In this document: positions 17,143 to 26,528 of the stretch, piece after piece
How positions within the stretch are numbered: position 1 is the stretch's first letter
Layout of the letters: every line of letters starts with the position of its first letter
DNA from: Lewinella sp. JB7
GTDB taxonomy: Bacteria; Bacteroidota; Bacteroidia; Chitinophagales; Saprospiraceae
DNA length: 64,000 nucleotides
Reading direction: 5' to 3'
NCBI RefSeq assembly: GCF_024297185.1
Contig: NZ_JANCTD010000007.1
Span: 62,001 to 126,000 of the forward strand
The notes under the pieces: model-generated
The model's database searches: none
Told to the model about the DNA's origin: nothing
What the model saw: only the letters and a program-made list of their open reading frames with translations
Translations under genes and position numbers: made by a program

Positions 17143-17313
17143 ATGAAAAACCGCAGTGTTTATCCTGTTTTCCTTATTTTACTAGGGTTCGCGGTCTTAT
17201 TTTCCTCCGGCTGCAACCGTAAATCGGGTTGCGCGGCACTCGACAAGACGGTGAAAACCGATTCGAAGAAGAAACGGTCCGGCAACCGCGACCTGTTCGG
17301 CCGCCGCTATTAG
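17143..17313 (+). CDS. Small 56-residue lipoprotein
   Basis: Short secreted lipoprotein. Met at 17143 gives MKNRSVYPVFLILLGFAVLF followed by SSGC, a good lipobox with Cys at about residue 24. The mature peptide is only about 33 residues, strongly basic (KTVKTDSKKKRSGNRD). The open frame extends to 17071, but that extension spoils the signal peptide. The stop overlaps the opposite GT2 gene stop by 4 bases. The function is unknown; small basic lipoproteins of this form recur in Bacteroidota. Confidence 0.65.
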   Translation: MKNRSVYPVFLILLGFAVLFSSGCNRKSGCAALDKTVKTDSKKKRSGNRDLFGRRY

Positions 17314-18320
17314 TCCTCCCGCCGACCGGCCGGGCGGCTCCGGGAGTCGGCGTGTTCAACGGGCGGCCAGCTTAGTGCTTCCTCCTCCGTCCGCCGAATC
17401 TCCCTGATCTTATACGGTCGTTTGTTCTGGCTTTCGTAGTAAGTTCGCATCAGTACCTCCACGATGATGCCTACGGTAATCAGTTGAATACCAGCCAGTA
17501 CGAGCAAAGCCCCCAGGATCAGCAGCGGCTTTCCCCAAATGTCTTGGCCCATAATTTTGAGCACCAGCAGGTAGGCGTTGATGAGCGCGCCGACGGTGAA
17601 CAGGGCCAGCCCCGCCTGGGCAAACAGGTGCATGGGACGCTGGAGGTACTTCTTCAGGAAGAGCATCAACAGCAGGTCGCTGACGACCTTGAAGGTGCGC
17701 CCCAGACCGTACTTACTCTTCCCGAACTGGCGGGCGTGATGCCTGACCGGAATTTGGGTGATCCGGGCCCCCTCCAGGCTGGCCAGCACGGAAATAAATC
17801 GGTGCAGTTCTCCGTAAATGCCGATATCGTGGGCGATTTCGGCCCGAAAGACCTTCAGCGCGCATCCGTAATCGCGCAGGTGGACACCGCTCAGGTTGCG
17901 GATGATCCAGTTGGCGATACGGCTCGGAAATCGCCGAAGCAGCGCTCCGTCCTGACGGTTGACGCGTTCGCCGACCACCAAGTCCCAGTCGTCGTGCTCG
18001 ACCAGGGCGAGCATGGCGGGGATGTCCGCGGGATCGTTTTGCAGGTCACCGTCCATCGTGGCGATGTAGCGTCCGCGGGCGGTATCGATACCGGCCATGA
18101 GGGCCAGGCTCTGGCCGTAATTTTTGCGCAGCTCGACGACCACCAGGCGGGGATCAGCGAGCGACTTAAGGAGTTCGACGGAGCCGTCGGTGCTGCCGTC
18201 GTCGACGTATACGATCTCGTAATCGAAGTCGCACTCCCCCAGGGCCGCATGGGTGCGGTCGATGAGGGGTTGGATATTTTCCACCTCGTTCAGGATGGTA
18301 ACGACGACGGATAGATGCAT
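17310..18320 (-). CDS. GT2 glycosyltransferase with two C-terminal membrane helices
   Basis: DPMS/GtrB/ArnC-type inverting glycosyltransferase of 336 residues that would charge a polyprenyl phosphate with a sugar on the inner face of the cytoplasmic membrane. The catalytic GT-A domain shows VVVTILNEVENI, VYVDDGSTDGS, TMDGDLQNDP and DYGCALKVFRAE. Two hydrophobic helices follow (LFAQAGLALFTVGALINAYLLV and LILGALLVLAGIQLITVGIIV). The frame is open to 18521, but Met at 18320 begins the conserved domain directly. It follows the ArnT-like gene by 61 bases on the same strand, so this enzyme may supply the lipid-linked donor used by that transferase. Confidence 0.9.
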   Translation of the reverse strand: MHLSVVVTILNEVENIQPLIDRTHAALGECDFDYEIVYVDDGSTDGSVELLKSLADPRLVVVELRKNYGQSLALMAGIDTARGRYIATMDGDLQNDPADIPAMLALVEHDDWDLVVGERVNRQDGALLRRFPSRIANWIIRNLSGVHLRDYGCALKVFRAEIAHDIGIYGELHRFISVLASLEGARITQIPVRHHARQFGKSKYGLGRTFKVVSDLLLMLFLKKYLQRPMHLFAQAGLALFTVGALINAYLLVLKIMGQDIWGKPLLILGALLVLAGIQLITVGIIVEVLMRTYYESQNKRPYKIREIRRTEEEALSWPPVEHADSRSRPAGRRED

Positions 18321-18381
18321 GAGAAACTCACAATTTACGGGTGTGACCCAGGTAATGTACCATTTGGCGCGGAGGGGAGGA

Positions 18382-20127
18382 TCATTCAATGCTAATGCCC
18401 GACCCCATCCCGTCACGCAGCTCCGTGGCATCCGGACCGGGATCCGGCAGGGGGTTGAGTAAATATCCGACCGGATAACGCGTATCGAGGTGACGGAGGT
18501 ACAGGGAATCGGTAGCCGCAATACGGAGCTCCCCGTACTGTAACGGGCTACCGACGTACACGGTTCCGGGCACGTAACGGTCGAAGTGACGGGGTACTAC
18601 GCGGCCGTAGGCGGCGGTAAGGTAGTAGCCCGTGGCGGGTTCCACGAGCGTGTGGCGGTAGATGGCCAGCTCTTTCCCGGCATTCGTACGCACCACCGAC
18701 TCCGCGGTAGCCCGCACGGCATTCCCCCGTTCATTGCCGGTGGCGCGAGCGGGGAGAAGAAAAAGGTTGAATGCGATGCGCAACAGCAGCAGGAAGCAGC
18801 ACAGCAGCAGCAGAAAATTTCGTTCGTCGCGCCAGCCTCCGAGAACCACGGCACCCGCGACCCCGCCCAACAGCACACTTTTAAGCCACGGGTACGCCAC
18901 GACTGCGGTCTGGGGAACGAGGGGGACGAAGGGTAAGGCGATCGCACAAAGCGTCATGACCGTCAGCAGTAGATACCGGAGGACGTGGTAGGTGCGGGAG
19001 CCCCGTTCGGCATGTAAGCGGTGGAGGTACAGTAGGCTCGCGAACAGGAGGGGGAAGAGCATCAGGAGGTAACGGGGATACACCTCCGGCGAGAGCCAGT
19101 ACACGGGTATATTGACCAGGAAGGCCACCAGACAGAAGGCCGCGAAACCATTGGTCCGCAGGGAACGCCAAGCCCCCGGCCGCAACAGGTAAGCCAGCAG
19201 TAGGGTCCAGGGGAGGAAATGGTAGCTCATTTCAAAGGGAAAGGCGACTACGTGGCGTACCGTTTCCCAGATGCCGTGGGCGGCCGCGGTACGCTTACCA
19301 CTTTCCACGAAGAGCCGCTGCCCTACCTGCGCGAGATCGACGTAGTGACCATACTGTAGGTAGTAGAAGCCGAGAACAAGCACGCAAGTCAGACCACTGA
19401 GGAGGTGGGCGGGGCGGAACAACTGCCGCCACTCGCGGAGGTACCCCAGCAGGGCGAAGATGCTCAGGCCCTGAAAGACCACCGCGGGCAGTCCCTTGAG
19501 CATGAAAGTGGCTACGGTGAGCAAGTAGGTGCAACCAAAGGCGAGCCACCACCGTCCCTTATGCCCGAAACGATACAGCAACATGACCTGGGTATACACC
19601 AGCCAACTGAAGCATACGTCGATGAGTGCCAGCATGCTGTCCCAGAAGAGCATCCGACCGCAAGTGATGACGGTGAGGGCGTGGATGACGGCCAGCCGGT
19701 CGCCGAAGGGTCGGCGGCTGAACAGGAAGGTCGTGCCGGCAAAGGCCAGGAGGCTCAGGACCGTCGGCAGTCTGGCGGCCCACTCGTTCGCTTCGCCGTG
19801 GAGAGTAAAGCTGGCGGCCAGGATCCAGTTCCAGAGGGGCGGCTTGTTAAGGTACGCATCGCCGTGCATGGCCGGCGCGACGAAATTTCCCGACCACAAC
19901 ATTTCCTGGGCGACCAGGGAGCGGATGGCCTCGTCGTCGATGAAGACCATCAGCCCCAGATTAATCAACAGGGCCGGAAACAGCAGTAAGACTGCCAGGA
20001 TGAGGTACCACTTCCGCACCGGGGCGAAGATACGTCCGTGCGACAGGCCGGAAAGAAATCCGCTTAATATGATGTTAAACACCCGGATGAAGGGTAGGTG
20101 ACTCAACAACCCCTCCCCGCAAAACAT
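18382..20127 (-). CDS. ArnT-like GT83 membrane glycosyltransferase
   Basis: Large polytopic GT-C enzyme (581 residues, about 11-13 helices) that uses a polyprenyl-phosphate sugar to modify an acceptor on the periplasmic side, as ArnT does with lipid A. The first periplasmic loop carries the acidic catalytic motif IDDEAIRSLVAQEM, followed by AYLNKPPLWNW, both diagnostic of the ArnT/PMT family. The start at 20127 adds about 35 residues before the first helix and may be too far upstream. It is paired with the GT2 gene downstream. Whether lipid A, a glycan or a protein is the acceptor is unknown. Confidence 0.85.
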   Translation of the reverse strand: MFCGEGLLSHLPFIRVFNIILSGFLSGLSHGRIFAPVRKWYLILAVLLLFPALLINLGLMVFIDDEAIRSLVAQEMLWSGNFVAPAMHGDAYLNKPPLWNWILAASFTLHGEANEWAARLPTVLSLLAFAGTTFLFSRRPFGDRLAVIHALTVITCGRMLFWDSMLALIDVCFSWLVYTQVMLLYRFGHKGRWWLAFGCTYLLTVATFMLKGLPAVVFQGLSIFALLGYLREWRQLFRPAHLLSGLTCVLVLGFYYLQYGHYVDLAQVGQRLFVESGKRTAAAHGIWETVRHVVAFPFEMSYHFLPWTLLLAYLLRPGAWRSLRTNGFAAFCLVAFLVNIPVYWLSPEVYPRYLLMLFPLLFASLLYLHRLHAERGSRTYHVLRYLLLTVMTLCAIALPFVPLVPQTAVVAYPWLKSVLLGGVAGAVVLGGWRDERNFLLLLCCFLLLLRIAFNLFLLPARATGNERGNAVRATAESVVRTNAGKELAIYRHTLVEPATGYYLTAAYGRVVPRHFDRYVPGTVYVGSPLQYGELRIAATDSLYLRHLDTRYPVGYLLNPLPDPGPDATELRDGMGSGISIE

Positions 20128-20195
20128 TTACATACGGCAGTCCCGGAGCTGCCCATAATGAATTGGCGAAGCCGGGAGTTCTAAAAAGAAAATAC

Positions 20196-22304
20196 ATGAA
20201 AACGCGCGGCCCCCTGCTTTTCTCCGCCCTCGTGCTCGTCTTCGCTCTGATCGCGGCCGTCCGACCGGCCACCACGCCCCCCGGCGATGCCCCGTCGATC
20301 ATTCTGAAGACGATGCTGGCTAATTTACAGAACTACCACTACCAGCCTACCGACATCGACGATGACTTCTCGGAGCGCGTCTACGATCATTACCTCAATG
20401 ATCTGGACGGTGCCCGCCTGTTCTTCACCCAGGAGGATATCGAAGTCTTTGCCCCCTACCGCACCCGCATCGACGACGAAAGCAAGGCCGGTGAATACAC
20501 CTTCTACGACCTGGCACAGGAACGCTGGACGGCCGCCCTCGACAAGACCCAGGGCTGGTACGAAGAGATCCTCTCCGAACCCTTTAACCTGGAAGAAGCC
20601 GGGAGCTTTACGGACCGCGACGAAGATTCCGACTGGGCCACCAACGACGCCGAACTCAAGCAGTACTGGCACGACTACATGAAGCGCGACCTGCTGAGCC
20701 AGATCACCGACAAGCGGGAGGAAATGGCCAAGGACACCACCGGCGCCGAACAACCCAGCCTGGATTCCCTGGAAATCGAGTACCGCGGCAAGATCCTCGA
20801 ACGCTACAACGACTGGTTCAAGCGGATGCGGGAGCTTAAGCCCAGCGTAAAGACCTCCCAGTACCTCAACTCGATGACCGCCGTCTTCGATCCACACACG
20901 AGCTACTTCCGGCCGAAGGATAAGGAAAGCTTCGACATTCGTTTCAGCGGGCGGCTCGAGGGCATCGGTGCCACCCTGCAGACCGACGACGAGTACACCA
21001 AGGTTACTTCCATCGTAGTGGGCGGCCCCGCCTGGAAGGGCAAGGAACTCAAGGAAGACGACGTCATCATGGGCGTTCGTCAGAAGGGCGAGGAAATGGT
21101 CGACATCAAGGGCATGCAGCTCGAGGACGTGGTCGATAAGATCCGCGGAAAGAAAGGGACCGTCGTCAACCTGAAAGTGAAAAAACCCGACGGTACGATC
21201 CGTGACATCTCCATCGAGCGCGACGTGATCATCATCGACGACACCTACGCCAAGTCGCTCATCATCGACGATAACGTCGGCGGCGAAAAGATCGGCTACA
21301 TCTCCCTTCCCAGCTTCTACGCCGATTTTCAGAACGAAGACGGTCGCTTCTCCGCGAAGGACGTAGCCGCCGAACTGGATAAATTAAAAGCCCAGGACGT
21401 CGACGGCATCATTCTCGACCTACGCAACAACGGGGGTGGATCCCTGCGCGACGTCGTGGACATGACCGGCTTCTTCATTCCCGAAGGGCCTGTGGTGCAG
21501 GTAGCCGGCCGGGGAATGAAGAAAGAAGTGCTGGAGGATAAGGACCGCCGGGTACAGTACGATGGGCCCCTGGTGGTGCTGGTCAACCAGTATTCCGCCT
21601 CGGCCAGCGAAATTCTTGCCGCCGCGCTGCAGGACTACAACCGCGCCGTGATCGTCGGCAGTAACTCTACCTTCGGCAAGGGTACGGTGCAGCGTTTCAT
21701 CGACATGGATCGCACCGTCAGTGGCCATAACGACATCAAGCCCCTCGGCACCGTGAAACTGACGATGCAGAAGTTCTACCGCATCAACGGTGGTTCCACC
21801 CAACTGCGGGGCGTAGTGCCCGACATCATTCTCCCCGACAGCCGCTCCCTCCTGGAAACCGGCGAGAAGGAACAGTCGGCCCCCCTCGCCTGGAGCGAGA
21901 TCGAGCCCGCCGACTACGATCAGGACGTCTACCGTATCCGCAACCTCGACGAGCTGAAGGCCCGCAGCGCCAGCCGCGTGGAGAGCAGCCCGACCTTTAC
22001 CCGCATCCAGGATAATGCCCAGCGGGTCAAGCGCCAGCGCGATCGCGATACTTACCCTCTGTCCCTGACCGAGTTCGAAGCCCTGCAACACGCTAGCCGG
22101 ACCGAAGCCGAGATGTACAACGACCTGTTCGACGATGTAGTCAATCCCGGCGTCCTCAACCTGCAGGTTGACCTGGAGCCCATCCTAGCTGATGAGAGCA
22201 AATCCGCCCGCAATGACGACTTCAAGCAGAGCGTAAGCAAGGATGTATATATCCGGGAAGCCGTGAGTATCGTGGAGGATATGATTAAGCTGGAGGGGAA
22301 GTAG
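20196..22304 (+). CDS. prc: Tail-specific C-terminal processing protease (S41A)
   Basis: Periplasmic serine protease of the Tsp/Prc family, 702 residues. Met at 20196 begins a signal peptide (MKTRGPLLFSALVLVFALIAAV); a TTG at 20163 is less likely. The domain order is a helical N-domain, a PDZ domain (about 240-340, GRLEGIGATL and GGPAWKGKELKEDDVIMG) and the S41 catalytic core, then the DUF3340-type C-domain. The dyad is Ser469 in YSASASEI and Lys495 in TFGKGTVQ. NNGGGSLRDVVD is the conserved protease strand. The enzyme would trim C-termini of envelope proteins. The gene ends at a repeat-rich convergent gap. Confidence 0.93.
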   Translation: MKTRGPLLFSALVLVFALIAAVRPATTPPGDAPSIILKTMLANLQNYHYQPTDIDDDFSERVYDHYLNDLDGARLFFTQEDIEVFAPYRTRIDDESKAGEYTFYDLAQERWTAALDKTQGWYEEILSEPFNLEEAGSFTDRDEDSDWATNDAELKQYWHDYMKRDLLSQITDKREEMAKDTTGAEQPSLDSLEIEYRGKILERYNDWFKRMRELKPSVKTSQYLNSMTAVFDPHTSYFRPKDKESFDIRFSGRLEGIGATLQTDDEYTKVTSIVVGGPAWKGKELKEDDVIMGVRQKGEEMVDIKGMQLEDVVDKIRGKKGTVVNLKVKKPDGTIRDISIERDVIIIDDTYAKSLIIDDNVGGEKIGYISLPSFYADFQNEDGRFSAKDVAAELDKLKAQDVDGIILDLRNNGGGSLRDVVDMTGFFIPEGPVVQVAGRGMKKEVLEDKDRRVQYDGPLVVLVNQYSASASEILAAALQDYNRAVIVGSNSTFGKGTVQRFIDMDRTVSGHNDIKPLGTVKLTMQKFYRINGGSTQLRGVVPDIILPDSRSLLETGEKEQSAPLAWSEIEPADYDQDVYRIRNLDELKARSASRVESSPTFTRIQDNAQRVKRQRDRDTYPLSLTEFEALQHASRTEAEMYNDLFDDVVNPGVLNLQVDLEPILADESKSARNDDFKQSVSKDVYIREAVSIVEDMIKLEGK

Positions 22305-22729
22305 GGTGTGGTAGGCCGTTAGGGGGGTTAGTTCGTTAGGCTGGTAGTGTGGTAGTGTGGTAGGCCGTTAGTTCGTTAGTTCGTTCGGGTGGTAGTATGG
22401 TAGGCCGTTAGTGCGTTAGGGGGTTAGTTCGTTAGTTCGTTCGGCTGGTAGTGTGGTAGGCCGTTAGTTCGTTCGGCTGGTAGTATGGTATCTGGATAGT
22501 GCGGTAGTATAATCGTATGGTTGAAAAATGACTATCCGAATAATAGCCTAATTGACTAAAGTTCTAATTGACTAAACGACTAACTGACTGCACGCCTACA
22601 CCTCAGGCTGCTATTGTTAGCGACTCTGCGATCGGGCATCCGAAAATGACTATCCGGCTAACTGCCTAATTGACTAAAGTCCTAAAAGACTAACCGCCTA
22701 ACCGCCTAACGTACTAAAAGACTAACTGA
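22305..22729. repeat. Low-complexity iterated-word region between convergent genes
   Basis: This 425-base gap between the prc and hisS stops has no credible gene. The left half (22305-22515) is built from words such as GGTAGTGTGGTAG, GGCCGTTAG (4 copies) and GTTAGTTCGTTAG. The right half (22520-22735) uses complementary words such as CTAACTGACTAA and GACTATCC. Two copies of a roughly 45-base unit containing TGACTATCCG and CCTAATTGACTAAAGT start near 22523 and 22641. The two halves could pair as a long imperfect hairpin and so end transcription from both sides. Confidence 0.75.
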
Positions 22730-24055
22730 CTAAAACCCCACCACCTCCTGCTCACCGGTCCGCATATTCTTTACGGTATACTGTCCGCTTTCGACTTCGC
22801 GGGAACCGATGATGATCACTTTCGGGGCATTTCGCTGATCGGCGTACTTCATCATTTTACCGAGCTTGGCGGCGGTTGGATAAAGGTCCGTATGGAGGCC
22901 GGAACGGCGCATCCTGCGTTGTAGTTGGAAGCCGTGAGCAAGGCTTGCGTCGTCAAGGCAGAGGAGAAGGTACTCGAGATCTTCACTCGTATCCGCGGGA
23001 AACAGGCTGAGTTCCTCCAGGACGTCGTAGATGCGTTCGGCTCCGAAGCTGATGCCTACGCCGGAGAGGTCACGCCCCCCGAAAATACCCGTCAGATCGG
23101 CGTAGCGGCCACCCCCGGCAATGCTTCCCATCTGAATGCCGGGATGTGCTTCGGTATCCACTTCCACTTCGTAGATACACCCCGTGTAGTAGTTGAGTCC
23201 TCGCGCAAGGGTGACGTCGAATTCCAGGCGATTGGTCAGGGTGCCTGCAGTGGCGAATACTTCCTGCAATTCGGCAATGCCCTGGCGTCCCACCGCGCTG
23301 TCCTGTAATAACGGTGCGACACTATCCAGACTGGTAGCGCCGAGAAATTGCTTGATGATCCCGACGGCGGCTTCGTCTACCCCCCGCTCGCGCAGTTCTT
23401 TTTCGACGCCGGCCTCCCCGATCTTGTCCAGCTTATCGATGGCGATGGTGATGTCCATCATGCGGTCGGCGTGCCCCGCGATCTCGGCAAGCCCGGCCAG
23501 AATCTTCCGGTGGTTGAGTCGGATGACGGTCCGGAGACCCAGCTCGGCGAACACATCGTCCAGGAGCTGCGTGAGTTCGGCCTCGTAGAGCAGGGAGTCG
23601 GACCCTACGACGTCGGCGTCGCACTGGTAAAACTCATTGTACCGCCCCTTCTGCGGCCGGTCGGCCCGCCACACGGGTGCGATGGCGTAGCGTTTGAAGG
23701 GAAAGGCAAGATCGTTCTGGTGCATCACCACGTAGCGGGCGAAGGGTACGGTGAGGTCGTAGCGGAGTCCCCGTTTCGAGATTTGCGGAAGTACGGCGTT
23801 GCTGTCCTTGTTCTTCAGGTCGTCCGCGTCGGCTTTTCCGAGGAAGTCGCCGTTATTCAGGACTTTAAACAGCAGGCGGTCGCCTTCCTCGCCGTACTTA
23901 CCGGTAAGGGTCGACAGGTTTTCCATCACCGGCGTCTCGATGGGCTGGTAGCCGTAGCGATGAAAGTACCGGCGAATGACGTCGAAGATGTAGTTGCGTC
24001 GGCGTACTTCACCGGGCAAAAAGTCGCGGGTGCCTTTGGGGATGGACGGTTTCAT
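22730..24055 (-). CDS. hisS: Histidyl-tRNA synthetase
   Basis: Class II aminoacyl-tRNA synthetase that attaches histidine to tRNA-His, 441 residues. Motif 1 region is PKGTRDFLPGE; YDLTVPFARYV and motif 2 FQ-type APVWRADRPQKGRYNEFYQ follow. The histidine-specific loops ARGLNYYTGCIYEV and GGRYADLTG are intact, and the anticodon-binding domain ends with GEQEVVGF. It lies 55 bases after the sigma-like/TPR gene on the same strand, with a TACCTTCG box 5 bases before the ATG that could give a nearly leaderless transcript. Confidence 0.96.
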   Translation of the reverse strand: MKPSIPKGTRDFLPGEVRRRNYIFDVIRRYFHRYGYQPIETPVMENLSTLTGKYGEEGDRLLFKVLNNGDFLGKADADDLKNKDSNAVLPQISKRGLRYDLTVPFARYVVMHQNDLAFPFKRYAIAPVWRADRPQKGRYNEFYQCDADVVGSDSLLYEAELTQLLDDVFAELGLRTVIRLNHRKILAGLAEIAGHADRMMDITIAIDKLDKIGEAGVEKELRERGVDEAAVGIIKQFLGATSLDSVAPLLQDSAVGRQGIAELQEVFATAGTLTNRLEFDVTLARGLNYYTGCIYEVEVDTEAHPGIQMGSIAGGGRYADLTGIFGGRDLSGVGISFGAERIYDVLEELSLFPADTSEDLEYLLLCLDDASLAHGFQLQRRMRRSGLHTDLYPTAAKLGKMMKYADQRNAPKVIIIGSREVESGQYTVKNMRTGEQEVVGF

Positions 24056-24110
24056 GGGCGCGAAGGTAGGGAAGCGAAGGGATTGGCGGCGGAGCGCGGG
24101 AGCCGGGCAA

Positions 24111-25250
24111 TCAGTACAGATCAGCCAGAATTTCGGCGGCGCGGTCCCGGTACGGATGACTCACGTCGTCACGGATCCGCACGAGCTGACGGCGGGCCCG
24201 CGGAAGATCCTGACCGGCGAGCGAGGCCAGGGCGCGGTACCAATCGGCCACGTCGGCGTAGGGGCCCAGTGGGTCTACGCGACCGAACCACTCTCCGGCC
24301 CTGCCGGGATCGCCGAGCGCCAGGGCCGTGACCCCCAGGTAGAGGGACGCCGCGGGATACGCCCGGGCGGCGGGCAGCAGTTCGTCGTAGGCCGTACGGT
24401 AATCACCCCGGTCGTAGTAGTAAAGAATCCGTTGCAGATCACGCTCGTCTTCGGTAGTGGGTACGCTATCCCGGAAAATATTCGGGTAGGGCTCGAAGTA
24501 GCGGGCGTAGAGCCCGTCCGGCGTGGCGTTTCCGAAGGTGTCATAGACTAACCACATGAAAACCCCGAAAATTACGGCGGCCACAACGGTCCCGACGGCC
24601 GGGGCCCGCAACTTCAGGCGGCGGCGAGGGGTGAGCCGTACCGCTTCCCGCTTCTCGTCCATCTGGGCCTCGGACTCATCCGCCAACTGGTCAGTGGTGA
24701 GGCGTTGTTCCTCCCGTTCGAGTGTTTGCATCAAATCCTGACGACCGGCTACGGTAATGACCTCCGACCAGTAGCGGGGAGCGGACGGCGACGAAGCCTC
24801 CAGTTCACGGCGGCAGACGGCAATGCGGGCGGTAACCGGTTCCTCGTCGTCACCGACGGCCCGGGCGATCGCTGCGGTAGATAAGCGGTGGTAGTCCGCC
24901 AGCAGCAGCAGTTCCCGGCACCCCGGCTCCAGTTGGTGAAAAGCCCGGAGCAGCGACTGGCCTTCCGGCGGCAGGTTGATGGAGCGCGGAAAGTAACGAA
25001 GGGGGCGGTCGGGGGGAGGATGATCCTTTCCGAAGTACACCTTGGCGACGGAGATGATGAAGTCCATGGGGTCTCCCCGGTACGGATCGTCGTCCGCGGT
25101 GCGGGCTTCGTACCACGCTATCAGCGCGCGGCGGTAGTTGACGAGGGTTTCCGGTTCCGGATAATCGTGGCTCGCGGCCCAGCCCAGGAATTCCTCCCGT
25201 AGGTCCGGGTAGCGGTGAATGAGTGCGGTAAGTATTCGGCCGTCCTGCAT
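24111..25250 (-). CDS. Membrane protein with sigma-region-4-like HTH and TPR-like tail
   Basis: Uncharacterised 379-residue protein with an unusual domain order. Residues about 95-150 look like sigma-70 region 4 (ELLLLADYHRLSTAAIARAV). One transmembrane helix lies at about 219-236 (GTVVAAVIFGVFMWLVY). The C-terminal part (about 255-379) is helical and TPR-like (YYYDRGDYRTAYDELLPAA, SLYLGVTALALGDPGRAGEW). Such proteins occur in Bacteroidota near housekeeping genes; whether the HTH binds DNA from the membrane is unproven. The TPR part would face the periplasm if the HTH is cytoplasmic. It may share a transcript with hisS. Confidence 0.75.
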   Translation of the reverse strand: MQDGRILTALIHRYPDLREEFLGWAASHDYPEPETLVNYRRALIAWYEARTADDDPYRGDPMDFIISVAKVYFGKDHPPPDRPLRYFPRSINLPPEGQSLLRAFHQLEPGCRELLLLADYHRLSTAAIARAVGDDEEPVTARIAVCRRELEASSPSAPRYWSEVITVAGRQDLMQTLEREEQRLTTDQLADESEAQMDEKREAVRLTPRRRLKLRAPAVGTVVAAVIFGVFMWLVYDTFGNATPDGLYARYFEPYPNIFRDSVPTTEDERDLQRILYYYDRGDYRTAYDELLPAARAYPAASLYLGVTALALGDPGRAGEWFGRVDPLGPYADVADWYRALASLAGQDLPRARRQLVRIRDDVSHPYRDRAAEILADLY

Positions 25251-25578
25251 CGTGGTTCTTGGGACTTATCCGTTCGTCGGAGCAGTCCCGTATACCGGCA
25301 TAACAAGCCCGGCCGCTACTCGTTCTCCACCGGGTAAAATCTGACCACCGAGTGAGCTGCTGTCTGGAATTCGGGAATTCGTGGCTCCCGCGCACGCGCC
25401 ACAACCCTGAGCACTCGCAGCGTGACAGGAAACAATCGCTCCCCGGCATCGGAAAACTGCGGCATACTTGCTGCGGCGGGAACGCGGGAGCAGAGAACAA
25501 ATGGGGAAGCAATGCCTTTAAAATGCCTAAATTCGCGGCTTCGCGGCCGTGCCGCAACCCAAAAATCTCCCCCCTTAT
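25251..25578. other. 328-base divergent intergenic region
   Basis: Gap between the sigma-like/TPR gene and the transketolase N-subunit, transcribed outward on both sides. It contains two GAATTC-bearing words close together near 25370, a minus-strand CGCGGGAGC word at 25384-25392 and a GC-rich repeat copy at 25473-25493. It becomes AT-richer toward the transketolase start. No gene or RNA was recognised. Confidence 0.6.
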
Positions 25579-26433
25579 ATGGCAGACATTCAGGAACTCA
25601 AACGTATTGCCTCCCAGGTACGGCGTGATATCATACGGCAGGTGTACCTATGCCAGAGCGGCCACCCCGGCGGGGCACTCGGCAACACCGATCTATTCGT
25701 AGCTCTGTTCTTCGAGGTGATGAAGCACGACCCCAGCTTCAACATGGAGGCCCACGGCGAGGATGCGTTCTTTCTTTCCAACGGTCACATTTCACCGGTC
25801 TTCTACAGCGTGCTGGCCCGTGCGGGTTACTTCCCCGTGGAGGAACTCAAGACTTTCCGCGCCATCGACAGCCGCCTGCAGGGGCACCCCACTACTCACG
25901 AGGGGCTTCCCGGTATTCGGGTGGCTTCGGGCTCCCTTGGTCAGGGCGTAAGCGTAGCCGCCGGTATGGCGCTGCAAAAGCGGATGGACGGCGACGACCG
26001 GACCGTCTTCGTCCTCACCGGCGACGGCGAGCAGCAGGAAGGTCAAATCTGGGAAGCCGCCCTGTTCGCTCCCCACAACAAGCTGGAAAACCTAGTCCTC
26101 ATCATCGATGACAACGGTCAGCAGATCGACGGGCCGACGCGTGAGGTCCTCCGCCTCGGCAGTTTTGCCGATAAGTACCGGGCTTTCGGCTGGGACATCA
26201 TGGAGATGGACGGCAACAATATGGAAGAAACCGTAGAAACGCTGAAAAAGGCCCAGGCTAAGCGGAACGGCAAACCGACCTGCATCGTCATGAAGACCGA
26301 GATGGGCATGGGTGTCGATTACATGGTGGGGACCCACCACTGGCACGGTAAGGCTCCGAACGAGGAACAGGCCAAGAATGCGCTTTCGCAACTGGAAGAG
26401 ACGCTCGGCGACTTTCCCGCCGAGGGGATCTGA
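25579..26433 (+). CDS. Transketolase, N-terminal subunit
   Basis: Thiamine-diphosphate-binding half of a split transketolase, 284 residues. Met at 25579 gives MADIQELKRIASQVRRDIIR, the normal start; the longer frame from 25549 is not needed. Motifs include SGHPGGALG, LSNGHISPVFYSVLARAG, a complete ThDP/Mg motif GDGEQQEGQIWEAA and DDNGQQIDGPT. With the C-subunit it would transfer two-carbon units between sugar phosphates in the non-oxidative pentose phosphate pathway. The C-subunit gene follows after 95 bases. Confidence 0.94.
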   Translation: MADIQELKRIASQVRRDIIRQVYLCQSGHPGGALGNTDLFVALFFEVMKHDPSFNMEAHGEDAFFLSNGHISPVFYSVLARAGYFPVEELKTFRAIDSRLQGHPTTHEGLPGIRVASGSLGQGVSVAAGMALQKRMDGDDRTVFVLTGDGEQQEGQIWEAALFAPHNKLENLVLIIDDNGQQIDGPTREVLRLGSFADKYRAFGWDIMEMDGNNMEETVETLKKAQAKRNGKPTCIVMKTEMGMGVDYMVGTHHWHGKAPNEEQAKNALSQLEETLGDFPAEGI

Positions 26434-26528
26434 TGCGTTGCTCCCGCCTTCCCGCCCCCACCCTTCCCCCACAAAATGCTATCACCAGATAGCGGAGACG
26501 TACCCTTACGTCATAACAACTAAGAATT

